A program made the position numbers and the translations under genes. Source: Haliclystus octoradiatus (lineage: Eukaryota; Cnidaria; Staurozoa; Stauromedusae; Haliclystidae). From it: a DNA stretch of 64,000 bases. The notes below the pieces were generated by a model, which worked only from the letters and a program-made list of their open reading frames with translations, ran no database searches and was not told where the DNA came from. Positions 44,201 through 57,376 of this stretch are shown piece by piece (the stretch's first letter is position 1; the number at the start of each line of letters is the position of its first letter). The stretch is from NCBI GenBank assembly GCA_916610825.1, contig OU744454.1, forward strand, positions 335,001 to 399,000, written 5' to 3'.

Positions 44201-47200
44201 AACTATCCTACTCTCTAGATCACTGGACAATCGCTAAAGAAACAACATAGAAGTGACATTTGATAAATTCCGTTGATTTCAACGAAGAGATGATGATGAG
44301 AGTAATGAATAACCAACCGGTTTAAGCGTCCATAATCTCTCGTTGACTTCATCAATAAATGACTTTGCCTGGCCTGTAAAATCTTCAACTTGAAATCTCT
44401 GTACAACCTAAAAATCAAACCCACGCGCAAGACGGTGCATAATTAATTAGCCTGATTAAGTTATTGATCATTTCTACTATTGCTATGATTCAAACCTCGT
44501 TAGCATCAGTCGGAGGAAAGATACTATCTGTGAGCGAGGCCATGGCAACAGCGCGGTCATACAGTTCCCTTTCAACGTCACTGCAAATCATCGAAGCTGC
44601 TTTGATGCTATCGTATAATCCAAAACATAGACACTAAATGACGTCATAATAATAATAATAATAAGATAGACATAAGGTTTGAAATTACTGTATATGCTAA
44701 GAATTTGTACCTGCGAATGAGAGATAAAAAGGCGATACTCAGAGGTCTTAGCAAACACATTTCATCTTCAACGACAACTGCCTCGTGGCGCTCCGTCTTC
44801 ACCTGCTGTAACTCATTCCAAGAACGGAGAGCAACTTCAAATTCCTGAAATTAAATCGAATGGATATTAAAATGCAATGTTTTTTATGAAACCATACGAA
44901 CCACGTGATTAAGTAAACTCACTCGATCTCTGACCAACATGGGCGCCCTGTTCTTATGTACTATCCGAATCAATCCGGGATCCTGCATCCATGCTTCGCC
45001 ATCGACTTGAACGGGGACTGGTTCGTCCGTGATTGTGATCTTCACTGTATGACACTGAGAATATATAATAGTCGAAGAAAGTAATATCTCAAAACGGAAT
45101 GGTAATGGCGTGGTCAAAAGGGGGTAGAGTGGTTACCTGTGCAATGCGTTGATGTTGCATCCCACCAAATACCTTGGACATTCCCATTTGGCTAGCACCG
45201 AGAACAGCCACAACTTCAAGCATTTTATCGTCCGTAGATGGAATGCAAAAACCCTAAAATCTCAACAAAAACAACAACATATTTTACTTTTAGTTCAGTA
45301 GCAATGTGAGATGCGATGAAAGGCGCACGCGGTGTTTCTTACGTCCACTTCTTTCTTGGTTCCCCAGAAGTTAGAACCCCCCATGTAGCTACACAACAAA
45401 ACAAACAATGCACGCTATGTTATGATACGAAGTACTGATGAATAATAATGATCGATAAGTTGGCAACCATGATTACATATATACAATGTGTTTCATATGT
45501 GTTTAACAACGTGAAACTTCAAGTAACAGCAAAAATGGTGTGTCTTTCTTGACTCTATTATTATATATATCACCTTGGTATGTTTAGTATCACGATTCCC
45601 TGGAGACTAGGTAAGGTGATTTTGTGACCATCGCACTACAATCAATAGAATAACACATTGTATATAGCTATATGACTGTGTCGTTTGATCATATTTACAA
45701 AGAAGCAGCATTATTGTTTTACCTCCAAGTGAACATTCTGATCAAGGTTACGATACGTTCGATTGACTATTTCCATGCCTCCTAGAACGCCATACCAGAT
45801 CATGTTCTTCCGCCTACTGCGGCACTTCTCAGGATGCTCTTCCCGTTTCATATGAAAATCAAGTGACACTTTCGCATCAATGCCAATACCGAAATAGTTA
45901 TTCATTGCACATTTCTCATCAAATGTACCACTAAACGCAATGGACATAATTAACTAATTATATGAATGAATATCATAGCAAAAACAACCGTGGCCTTGAT
46001 CACTCACATATTTTCTTCTTGGTCCAATTCTGGCATCGCAGCAGCGCACAAGGCATTAGCATTAGCAAGTAAGGCACGGCCGATAAAACCTTCCGTCACG
46101 GTCTCCTTGATGAATGCTTTGGCGATGACCGTGCCGGGATATACGACGGTGTTCGATGTCTTTTTGTAAGCCAATAAGAAATCAGGTTTTAGGGCAGCCG
46201 TAGAACCAGATGCGGCACCAACGCTAACACTGCGGGACGGACCTGTGTGGGTTAGAAGGGTAAGAATGTGGTCAGAATGTGTTTTATAGCAATAAGATGG
46301 GATACTAACACTTCTTTTACTTTCTAATGTTTAAGGGTTTATTGATTAGCAGTTTACGGTTACGGTCATAGATAGACAGATATATATTTGTAAATAAAGC
46401 ATGACAGGAACAATCAGGGTAGACACAGTTTAGACCAGGGTAGACCATTTATGAAGTGCTTAAATACAAAGGAGCTACTACTAAATGAACTTTGATTTGA
46501 AAGTCAAGTTTAGAACAAACAAATAAGAGGTTACAATAATCTACAAAACTTTGATAATATTGATTTTTCTATTTTAAATTTAAATATGGATAATGAATTG
46601 GTCACGTGGTTTATGCTTACATTTTGGTTTATTTTGCCGTTTTTGTTGCTGATGAGATGACCACGGAATGCCTGCAACATGATCACGCATTTACTGTACC
46701 ACGCATTTAATGTTTTTTGTCTGACATTGTTAATGTTTTAATTAGATTATTGTTTTACCGTATATTATTGTTAGTAACGTTCAACTCTGCATTAAATCAT
46801 AATTTTTAACATCGTCATTCATTACTTACTCCCTTGGCTGGCACTTCGACGGCGGTCAATCAATCGATGGTTGCTCTGTTGACTTGCCCTCTCATTGATG
46901 ACTTGCAATGAAGGTGATTTACATAACCGATGAGGAGAGAAACTGAGTTGAGAATTACTTGATGCGACATCATCTGGTAGAGTAGAGAAATCCACTCTGT
47001 TGTGACTATCTTGCGTAGGCCGTGTAAGATGAAGATAGCTGCTGTCAGATGTTGTTGTGGTTGCCTCACTTGGCTTTCCAACGTTCGACGGATTCGTCAT
47101 ATGATTGTTTTCAAATGGGTCTCTGTCTCCTGCGACTACCTCGAAAGGAGATCCTTCACCGTCATTGAGATTCTGTTCGTCAAGTGCTGCAACAAACACA

Positions 47201-50200
47201 ACGCAAAAAAATGAAAATATGAACATCCATTGGGATGGCCACATATGCAACTTCTGAACGTGCGTGTCTCACCTCGTTCTGTGTGGCTAATGATGTCCCG
47301 CATGGCTTTCTTTAAACTACTGACACGTGACCAGAGATGATCCTTAGGGATGAATACTTTCGGCTTTCGTTTTTGTTTCCTTCCCGTCCGTTTATCGGCC
47401 GCCGATTCGTCGATTTCCAACTCACTATCGCTGTGCCATTTACTACTTGACATACGACAACCAGCGAACGATTCAGGAGCGTCGAGGGGCAGTTGAGAGA
47501 CGTCCTCGTTCGTTGAACTGTTTCGTCTTTTCGATGCCAGCGCCCGCGCCTTTCTGCTGTTGCTACTGTTTCGTGATTCAACCTGTAGCGTCCGTAACAG
47601 CAGACCTAACTTCTCTTCTAATTTCGAGCACCTTTCGGTCGTAGCTGCAGCGTCCGCGTCCTCTTCGACGACAGACGATGAAAGACGACCAACTTCAGAT
47701 ACGAAGTTTCTAATCGTTTCACAAAGGATTCTGTCAAGGTACATAATCGATAACAAAGTCTAAGATCTCTGACAAATTCAAGATTGACAGAGAGCAGTAT
47801 AAGATGCGGAATTACCTTGCGGAATCAATGGCAACGTGATGTTGGTTTGACGTTAAGATGCGCGTTAGATGCATGGCGATTGAATCTTCGTACCCAAGCA
47901 TTGAATCACCCTATACAAAATACCATCATAACAATTCACAGCTATTATCCAATATATTCTATGTTAATTTATCTATTATATAATGTGGTGTTATCACCTT
48001 TGCTGTTTCTGCAGATGGGAATTCTTTGATGAAGATACTCCATCTAAACAACAACAACAAACAAAATATCGTTGTAATACTACATCCATTTAAAAGTGAG
48101 TTCCGTGATGATATATTCTACTCCACCTGTCTAGCATCTCTGGCCTCGCTTTCTCTAGCTGCTGTAGCACAACTGGGATTACACTGACGTCATAGCACGT
48201 GCTTCCCCAGCCAAGAATGCGTGCAAGATCATTACCAGTCCCCAGAGGAAGGACGCCAATTTGACATTGGTTATTCAAACCCTTCTTATCAACCTCAGTC
48301 ATCACCCAACCGATTGAACCGTCGCCACCACAAACAAGTATTCGAAAATGTTCGAAATTGCGACACATCTCCAGCCTGAAGTTATCATCAAAAACAAAAA
48401 TGTATTTAATTATAATAACATGCGTCATATAGATATATTGCAAGAAAGTAGTCAGTCGTAGCTTACCCTTGTGAAGGTCCCGCAGTGCTCAGATCAAACA
48501 CCTGCGCGGGATTCAAAAGTTGTCTGAATCTGCGCATAAAACGGATTCCTTGGTTGTCACCACTTTTTGAATTGACGAAAACAAGCAATGGACTCTTACG
48601 ACGCGGATAACGAATCTGATGATACATCAAAACGAGACAGTGAGAAAAGAGAACTGATTATACGCATAACAACAACAACATAATGCCTCACATCGTTCAT
48701 CTCGATCCCATCGTACTGATTGCATTGTCGCATGGCTGTCGGTGGAATGATTGAAAGGTGATTGGGACCGAGGGTGCATTTCTTATCCAACTGATGTTTG
48801 CAGGCTGTGTGCACCTGAAAGAGGCAAAGATCATGGTTCAACAAAAGTTGCCATTGACAACAAGCTACTTTGCTTATGGGATGACGTCAATCAATAGTCA
48901 CTTCATATATATCATATTAGCTATATCTAAGATATTTTGATAAATTTTCAGAACTTAATTTAAATTTAAAAGTATGTACAGATTTAGAGGAGCGAATATT
49001 TAAAGGTAATTGGTTATAAATATGTATACAACGTAACCCAAATGAGTTACAATACACATCTAGATGTGAGGTAGGCATTAGTATAATCTTCCATGACTGG
49101 AAATTTGAAATATTGAATTGTCATCAGTTTCTACTAAGTTGCTAATGATTTTAAAGTAGAGAATTAAATCAAACTCTAAAGTCTCTTTTGCAAGCTATCG
49201 AGAATAAATTTATTAGACGTTCATGATAACGTAATTCTAAATCTGAGTTTAACTAAAATATGATATGTTTCGTAAATCGGCGCTGTACAGCCTCAATTAA
49301 GTCGATATCTTTAGAACGAGATGGTGACCAAATTTGCGATCCATGCATACTCGAGAATAGGGCGTACAAAGGTTATAAACATCTGTTTTGAAAATTGAAT
49401 CACGGGAACGGAATACACGATGTATCATCTTTGCTCTAATTCCAGCCTTTCTAACAATTGATGATATATGAGGGCGAAAATCAAGTGTGGATGTCATCAA
49501 TATTCCCAGGTCTTTTATTCCAGAAACAGATTCTAATCTAGTATTATTGATAAAATAAGGCTTATGTTGATTGGTTGAACCTAGATGTAGTATTTTACAT
49601 TTGTGTATAGACATAGTTAATTGATTTTTGTCCGCCCAGCACATTACTCTATTGAGGTCATCTTGTAATCTTTGATGGTCATTAACGGAATTTGTTTGGA
49701 AATAGATTTTACAATCATCAGCAAATAGTTTGATGTTGCATTCTTTGACGACATATATCAAATCATTGATGTAAAGTAAAAATAAAATAGGTCCAAGTAC
49801 TGACCCTTGGGGCACACCTGACTCAACTTTGGTCCAATCAGAGGACACACCATTTACCGTCGTTCTTTGTAATCGTTCAGTCATAAAACACGTTTTAATC
49901 CAATTATAAAGACGACCACCAGTTGCATCCAACTTCTGTAATAGTTTAGGATGAGACACGGTGTCAAAGGCCTTAGCACAACCAACACCATCGTGACGAT
50001 CTAACTTTGATTTATAGTTGTTACCAGTCGTGTTATTGTTGATCTGAGACATGATCTTAAACCGTGCTGATACTGTATAAACTGATGAAGCCACTATTTT
50101 TAAGATGATCAACTAAATCGCCTTTAAGTAATCGCACCATCAGCCGACATACACACGATGTTAGACTAATCGGCCAATACGACGCTCGAATAGTAGATGG

Positions 50201-53200
50201 CAATGATGTCTTTGAAAGAGGGATGATGTTTGACTTTAGCCAGTCCATAGGTAATCTAGATGTCTCCAGGGAACAATTGAACAATACGTATAATGGATAA
50301 CATAGTTGATTAGCAACGTTTTCATTAATTCGTAAGAGATCAAGTCAATCCCAGAAGAAAGTTTTGGTTTTAAATGTTTAACTTGATGCATAATTTTAGA
50401 GGGAGTAATTTGTATAATATTCTAGGTCAGACTCGGCTGTCTTTGTAACATGAAGCGGCTGGTTGTTGTCATGGTAATAAAAACAGATTTGAATATTTCA
50501 TTTAATGCTTGGTCAATATCAGCGTCATTGCAAGCTACTGATCCATCAATACGATTCAGATGTGGTATTTTCGTATGATCATTTAATTTACTTTTATAAT
50601 CGACCAGAAGGACTTAGAAGATGAATTAGCTAATACCTTTTTCCTTTATCTAGCTGTAATCTATTAAGCTCTTGGCGTAAATTATTTTGTACTTCTCTCC
50701 ATTTAAATTTTACATCTAGCTTTTCAAAAGACTTCTTCTGTAATTTATGATTCTTATCATTCTTTTGGGCCATTTTGGGCCACATTGTTTAGTAGTACAA
50801 GGAACAGAATTTTCAAAATAACATGGTAAACTAGAATAAAAATATTCCATAGCTCAAATATAGAATTGCAATGCAAAAATAGCGCAGGCCATTCAATGCC
50901 GGTAAAAAAGTATCAATAGATGTATTATCAGGATGTTTGAAATTATATGTAGTTGAAGTGGATGTGTCCTTAGACAATGAAATAGTTGTTTTTACATCAA
51001 TAGATAAGTGATCAGTAATAACTAAATCCAATACATTTGATTGACAGGTAGATGTTAAGACAAATTGAGTTAATCCGTTGTGCATAATAAAGGTAATACA
51101 TTCGTGTTCAATGGTAGAAGTACTGGTAAGTAATCTACCCTTTGATATTAAAAGAGGTTGTAAAAAAACAGGTAATCGTAGTACCTCCAGGAGGGCGATA
51201 AATATTAATAACTATAACAGATTGGTTGCTGTTAACAACAACAGACGTTGCAATGGCTTCACAATTTCCATCACTTAGAGTAGACACAACTGAGGCTTTG
51301 AGCTTTAACTGTATATATCTATATACATATGATTCATTGAGGGTTAGTGATTAAGGTTAATACGCACCACTGTGTCACACCATAGACATGACCAGTCTAG
51401 CAGCCGCCGTTTACTTCCGCACGTTTTCCAACAGACAGAACAGCGCATGCTCGGCGATACGTTTCCTTCGACCCATTGATGAGGCATAGCCAACTGTAAC
51501 AAACGAAAATGATGAAGTCAATTAGGCCTAGGTTATACAGCGTGCCAGCAGCGCACCGCGCCAAGGGTGTCGTGGCTCGGTGCTGGCGCGCTGATTTCAG
51601 GTTTCAAATCATACAGCGTGCCATGACAGCGTGCTATAATTTGGTGCGTTTTATATGGGGCATGAGATTATTTTTCTTGAGCGCCAAAATTCAACATGGC
51701 TGGCGTGAGTAGGAGTGTTTTGTATATGAAGTCATTGCTTTTATCAAATAATTTAAATAAACGTAGGAGAGTTATGTTGATGTCAACTTTATGTTATCAA
51801 ATTGATAAGAATGCCGACTTCTAACATGAAAGAGGGCGATTCTTGCGCACGTTTTGCTTTTATATGGTGAATTTCGCGCCAAAATTTATAAATTATTGGT
51901 AATTTATTAAAAATAACGCATAATTAGTTATGGCAATTCCTTTAGTTGTGCAATCACTACATTGTGAGCTTATTGCTTGGATTTACGACATTCAACTCAA
52001 CACCATCTTTAATTTTAAATTCATCACCATGGCAATCGATTCTAGAACGAGGCGATTCATTTTATTTTAAATACACAACCCCCAGGTTTATCTAAAAATA
52101 GCGTTTCCGGTTATGTCTGGAAACATAGCACGGCTTGGCTCGCTCAAAACCAGCGAGCCAGAGCATTTGGAGCGAGCCAGCATCAAGGCACTGAGCCGAT
52201 CCAAGTCAGACGAGCGCGCCAAGAGCGTGCTTGAAAAAAATGCTGGCGCGGTGCGCTGCTGGCACGCTGTATAACCTAGGCCTTAATCGCATTTCACACG
52301 GTTGACAGACGAGAATGACGATCTGCTACTTACTGGGTCTCCTAGCAACCCTGTGAGTCGATCTTCAATGGGGATGCTATCCAGTGTCGTCCATTTACAA
52401 TTCTCGGTCGTACGAGAAGCACAATGCTTGTGCACTTTGAATCTGCAAACTAAAACAACAGCCACAACAATCTTAATGTTTGACATTGAACGCCAAATGC
52501 AAAAACAATCCATCCACTCACCTTCACATGATAATCCTTTCCCAGTCACCCCTGGCAACAGACCACGACATACATTACAGTACGTTGGTCTGCTGTGCAT
52601 GCAAGAGTACCAGTGATGCAGACCAGCTGCAGACAGGTTGCGACCATGGGCGGCGCTATCCTAAACAACAACAAACGAACATCAGATCATTAAAGAATAT
52701 ATAATAGCGATTACCACATCGAGACCAATCCATTATGGGTGGCACCTCAAAATCAATTATCTGATGGCTGTCGTGATTACGACGAGAGAAAGACGACCGA
52801 CTGCTACAACAGTTACGACTGCTAAGACTGTCTAAAGAGTATCCTTCCATAATAGACGATGTCTCTTCGTCGTCGTCATCCAGCGACATGAAGCGATCAG
52901 GTAGATTCCACGTAGCCATTATCGTACAGTACTGATAACTTCACAACTTTCGTAACGCCGCCACCGGTATTAAGTAATATTTATACAGCGTCAGATTGAT
53001 AATATTTGAAAACAGTTGCAATAATCTCTCGACCTTTTAGTGGCGGATCAAAAATATCGAATTTACTCATCACTCAAAGACAGTTCTACGTCCAAACGCA
53101 AAGCCATCAATCACTATCACGTGAGTAACATAGCAACCCATTCACAGTGGACTAAAGAGTGATATCATTAAATGGTATTAATTTCACGGCAATCCTTCAT

Positions 53201-56200
53201 GATGAGAGCCTTAGCGAATAATACCCGCAGGTACTCCTTAGTGAATAAATTAGCAACGAACACGTCGGTCAGTAAGTGTCGTTGTTATTATAATTGGAAA
53301 AACGACAATCAGTAATGTTGATCGACGTAAAAAAATTATCGAGAGAGAGGGCAGCTGAGCAAAGAGACCAGTAAATTGTTTCTGTTGCCATGACAGTAGA
53401 GCACGGCAGGAGGCAAGTGCATGATGGCCCACCACACGGCACATTGATAGATGACAGCGTTAGATACTAGCTAGCTAGCAATTGATGATTCCTGCAAAGA
53501 CAGACAACGTCTATAAACTAATGGATCGTCGTACACAATTAGACGTGACTGTGGTGGCGTCATTCCATTAAATGTTGTTTTGATGTCTATATCTCTATCT
53601 CCAACTTTTCTATCAATTCGGGTTCTGCACAGCCGTTTACAGTATATTACATAACTATCACCCAGGAGGTCATATTATTACAAGATTAGTGAAGAGGATA
53701 GGCGTTTGGCAGGTTACATTTCAAGATGGTGCAGGCTTCCATAGATGATGATATGCAGAGCAGTATAGAAATAAAATCAAACACGTTGTTTCTGATAGAC
53801 ATAATAACTCATTAACATATACATGAAAACATCAATAACAATGCTCAATGCAGAGCAATTATGAATAAACCGTCTGAAGAGCATTCTTACGCGAAACCCA
53901 GAGAAAAGGACTAAACTCGTAATCTTTGAGTCAACCTTTTTACATAATCAAATAAAAGAGCGTTTAGTTGAGACAGGTTTTACCGTGACTCAAACCGTGA
54001 CTAAGTCTCATGCTTCTATGTCTGGTCTGAAGTATTTTATCCCAACACGAATCTGGCTCTCACCCTAATGATGTTTGTTCTGTGTGTGATTTCTAGAGTT
54101 CAGATCTCAATCGCCTATAATATTTTTTATAAACAGTGCACACATTTAAATATGGATAACTTTATAGTCTGTCATCATCATATCGTACCAAAATGGAATT
54201 ATTTCAAATACATGAACATTTATCACGAGCAAGCTGATGGTAGTCACGGTTACGATCACAGTCACACATGATTGTGTTTACAATGAACAAGCTCATACCA
54301 GTGATTGTGCGATGCTGTTGGATGCCAATTTAAAAGACCGTATCCAATCTTCCATTTCTTTTCTGTCTTCTGCATTCAGAACAAGTGTACACTTATTTGT
54401 TATGACCTGTTAATCAAAAGATAATTATTATTATTGGCGTTGTTACTCTTAAAAGGAGCGTCTACACTCTTCGATATGATTTCTTCTTTTGCTACAAAGT
54501 TTGTGGCAGATATGCCTTGATCGTCAATGTGCCGTACAGAGATACAAATTAGGTGATCAGAGCAGATAGTAACCTCAGTCTTGCCCTGATTTCAGCTGGA
54601 CATATGATTGTCTATTGAGCACACTTTGAGATGGGTGGGATGGGATAGGCGAGAGGGGGTTGAAATATGGTTTTAGTATTCAGAGTGCTACTAAGATCCC
54701 ACAAATTACCTTGAAGACATTGCGAACGTTATCACTTCCTGTTTCTGCAACACTCATTTGTGATAAATCTATCTCTTTGAATGCCGATGCCTGCAACATA
54801 TAAATTGTACGTAAAAGATCAATATCATCATCATTTTTATTATTATTTTCATTATTATTCAGTATGAATGACATGTTTTTGAATTGCATACATTCTTGTG
54901 TCTTGCATAAAAAAGAAGTTGAGGGTATAGCTTGTAATATTTGCATTTTGCACGCTGCAATAGAAAACAACAATTAGACAGAAGAAATTAAATACTAACT
55001 AAAGTAGAGGTAGAAAATAAGATATATTAATTAACACAATGATTATTCATACGTGGAGGGCTCCAATGTGCTGCTGAAGGAGTCCTTCTTTGATGCATGT
55101 CTACAACAGAGGAAACAGTTAGAGGTACAAATGATAATAATAATAATAATAGATTTTTATAGCGCCATTTCTTAGTACTGTTATAATCCAATGGCGCTTC
55201 ACAAAAAAGTTATGCTGTTTTTTAATTTAGAAAGTGATTGGCAGCTCCAAATTTCCAGGGTTAAATTGTTCCATAACTCAGTTGACACGCTAGAGAACGC
55301 TTTACTGCATATACCATAATCATCTATCTATCATACCCAGACGGGACAGTTGTTGGATTTATGGGTGTGGCATATAGAGGATCAGTTTCAATGGAGAGTA
55401 ACAGGCAATTAAGATTTGAAAGTAGAAAATGAACAATTATCGAGAGAATTATACAGCATGCCATTGAATGTGGGCTCCATAATTTTGTTTTCATACATTT
55501 TGTGTAAAACTTTTCTGTAAAGAAAGGGGATGTGATGTTGTGGTGGATGAAGCAACTAATTCAGGTCCCGATTATCATTATAGAATTCTCATCTTATTTG
55601 CTAATCAGATCAAATCATACATTGTGTGTAGACTATAGTAATACACACATAAAAATAACACCATTGCACTTAGAATCTTCTCCCAGACATGAGAGTTAAG
55701 CTCAGTCAAAGGAGAGGCAAACCCGATATGAATTTCTTTTTCGTTCTGAAACTGATAGAAAACGAAGAATTTTCCCAAGGAAATCTCTCATGTGGCCATG
55801 TGGTTTTTAAACTTTAATAAACACTAGCCTCAGAGCACAACAATAAATGATAGGTCTAAGTTGTTGTGGATATTGGATGTTTAAAACTTCAAACAATCAA
55901 AACACGAAAGGATGATTACACAGCCAAAACATTCAAATTCAAGCAGGATAGCTAGGCTTAGGAATTTCTCAATTTTAACTTGCATCCGGTTAGCAATATC
56001 CTCCCGGATGTCTGCGAATGCGAAATATCAGTATTACATGGTTTAAGGCCGTTGAATAAGATTGCTGAAAAAGGGCAGCGCGTTTTGGGAGATTTCAAGT
56101 TGCAGACCAATTTAATTATAATCAAATATAATACTTTATCCTTAAGTGCTGAATATCAATTAACGAAAAGAAGGTTCGACTATGGCTCTCGACCGGTTGA

Positions 56201-56800
56201 TCTTTGCTCTCTGTGTTTGAAATCTAGCATTCGGCATCTCAGCAAAAAGAGATGTCAATCGCTATAAGCTTAATGATATTGAGATCATCCCAACTAAGCG
56301 ACGATAACACTGGGCACTGGACGCACATCCTTGACTATGCCATGATAATTTAGACATTAAATCAAATATGAAATAAAATTCCAATCGCTAGATTGTTATT
56401 CCTTGCCCATTTCAATCAATTCGTAAATTAATATAACGATGGCTTTCGTTTGTACATTTATTTACAAAAATAGTTGAAATATTGAATGGTTGTCTGTGGC
56501 CAACTATGCAATTAACACATTTAAAAACAGTCTCAAAGTGTTTCAACTTACTGCAGATGGGAATTGAAACGTTTTGCCCATGTTGTTGGTACTTTCTTCG
56601 TCTGATGAACAAGAATGTGTTTCATCAGCTGGTCTACGCTTTCTCAAGACAGCAGAAGCACAAGAGAACAAGGGCATTATCCAACACGGAGTGTGTTCGG
56701 TTCGGTAGCAAACACAATGACTAGAACCCGTTGATTTGAAATAATAATCGCTTGAATTGATAACACTGAATACGCTTTCTTTCCAGTGCTTTTGAAACAT
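41294..56800 (-). CDS. DGKD/DGKH-like: Diacylglycerol kinase, type II (delta/eta)
   Basis: Twenty-nine exons join in frame to 1403 aa: 56552-56800, 55053-55100, 54892-54954, 54710-54790, 54299-54406, 52746-52931, 52522-52660, 52334-52449, 51368-51493, 48692-48814, 48467-48615, 48127-48375, 47998-48043, 47816-47910, 47273-47730, 46830-47186, 46008-46242, 45723-45930, 45574-45635, 45343-45388, 45137-45253, 44923-45054, 44711-44844, 44496-44607, 44318-44407, 44120-44233, 43920-44037, 41793-41944, 41294-41392. It turns diacylglycerol into phosphatidic acid, ending DAG signalling. Parts: PH (about 84-183), two C1 domains (about 260-390; HHWYSC, TYCNVC, HQWVEG), catalytic domain with GGDGS near 477, Ser-rich linker, accessory catalytic part ([20 protein letters not shown]), SAM domain at the end ([17 protein letters not shown]). 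Split catalytic plus SAM defines type II. The start at 56800 is the first ATG in the open frame; MPLF further in is an alternative. Confidence 0.95.
42909..43590 (-). mobile_element. LINE fragments (CR1/Jockey type)
   Basis: In the DGK intron before the SAM exons. About 43270 reads [19 protein letters not shown], the start of a reverse transcriptase core, which jumps soon to [11 protein letters not shown] and an ORF2 tail. Upstream on the same strand, near 43500-43580, [10 protein letters not shown] and WSPFQ come from an ORF2 tail. The order shows two truncated, internally deleted pieces. Confidence 0.75.
48990..51290 (-). mobile_element. LINE, CR1/Jockey type, decayed
   Basis: In the DGK intron between the second C1 exons (48815-51367). 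NIYRPPGG near 51200 and NVLDLVITD near 51000 are from the endonuclease; [31 protein letters not shown] and [10 protein letters not shown] (49297-50112) from the reverse transcriptase; a short ORF2 tail follows. The frames are broken by several stops and shifts. Edges are approximate. Confidence 0.88.
51524..52283. mobile_element. GC-rich MITE with 40-bp perfect terminal inverted repeats
   Basis: Both ends start AGGCCTAGGTTATACAGCGT and stay identical for 40 bp. Inside, further copies of ACAGCGTGCCA (near 51612) and GCGAGCCAGC-like words make it far more GC-rich than its surroundings. No ORF. The target duplication is unclear (TTA or shorter). It lies in a DGK intron between 51494 and 52333. 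Confidence 0.88.
55138..55430. repeat. Short AAT run followed by a dispersed-repeat-like segment
   Basis: A short (AAT)n leads into TATAGCGCCATTT and, 30 bp on, AATGGCGCTTCACA, a small hairpin of the kind seen in 3' parts of retroposons, then a region without ORFs. It lies in DGK intron 1. Family not identified. Confidence 0.35.
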
Positions 56801-57376
56801 CTGCTGCGCTCCATTGCCTCTATTCAATGTGAAGAATGGTTGCCTTAGAGATCATTACGTCACAGCTCAGACCGCAAACGGAGTCCTTGAGATTTAAGGT
56901 AAGAGAGTAAGATTTGCGGTAAGATTTAAGATCGGCGGGGACCCGCGCTTATCGAGTAGGAAGACTTTCATTGATTCAAATCAAAGGAATAATTTGATAG
57001 AGGTGGAAGTCAAGACGTTGGCGTTTCCAAGTCAGTAGAATTGTTTATTTCAACTGGCTGCATTCAATCACAAGACACCAAAATATTATTATCTTAATTA
57101 AAAATTATACATTGTTTGTATCAAATCTACATCGTAATTCAAAAGAATAGAAAGCGGTCTGTCTTCTCATGTAATAAAAACAGTTTAAAATAGAAATACT
57201 ATATTACATAATGGGCCCAAATATACCAAGGAACCATCGCAAACGATTCATTTGGCGTCTTCTTCTCCGCGGCATCATAGAGAACCTAGGAGATCCCACT
57301 TGCCCAAGGGTGATACGATGGATACGATGACGTAAGAGAGGGCACCTCGTCTCCAGTCGTTTGGTTTCAATAATAA
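56801..57376. other. Spacer between the WSC gene and DGK
   Basis: This 576-bp gap holds the WSC-gene 3' UTR and the DGK promoter and 5' UTR. AATAAA on the minus strand at 57044-57049 is a candidate poly(A) signal. I see no gene. Confidence 0.5.
57044..57049 (-). terminator. Candidate polyadenylation signal of the WSC gene
   Basis: AATAAA on the minus strand 328 nt after the stop codon at 57377. Nothing closer was seen. Confidence 0.35.

Noticed and set aside
52917-52919. ATG at 52919 as the start of DGK
   Set aside because: A good acceptor lies just upstream, in phase with PH-domain exons at 54299-55100 and a first exon at 56552-56800.
54068-54271. Plus-strand ORF in a DGK intron
   Set aside because: AT-rich, no splice or family support.
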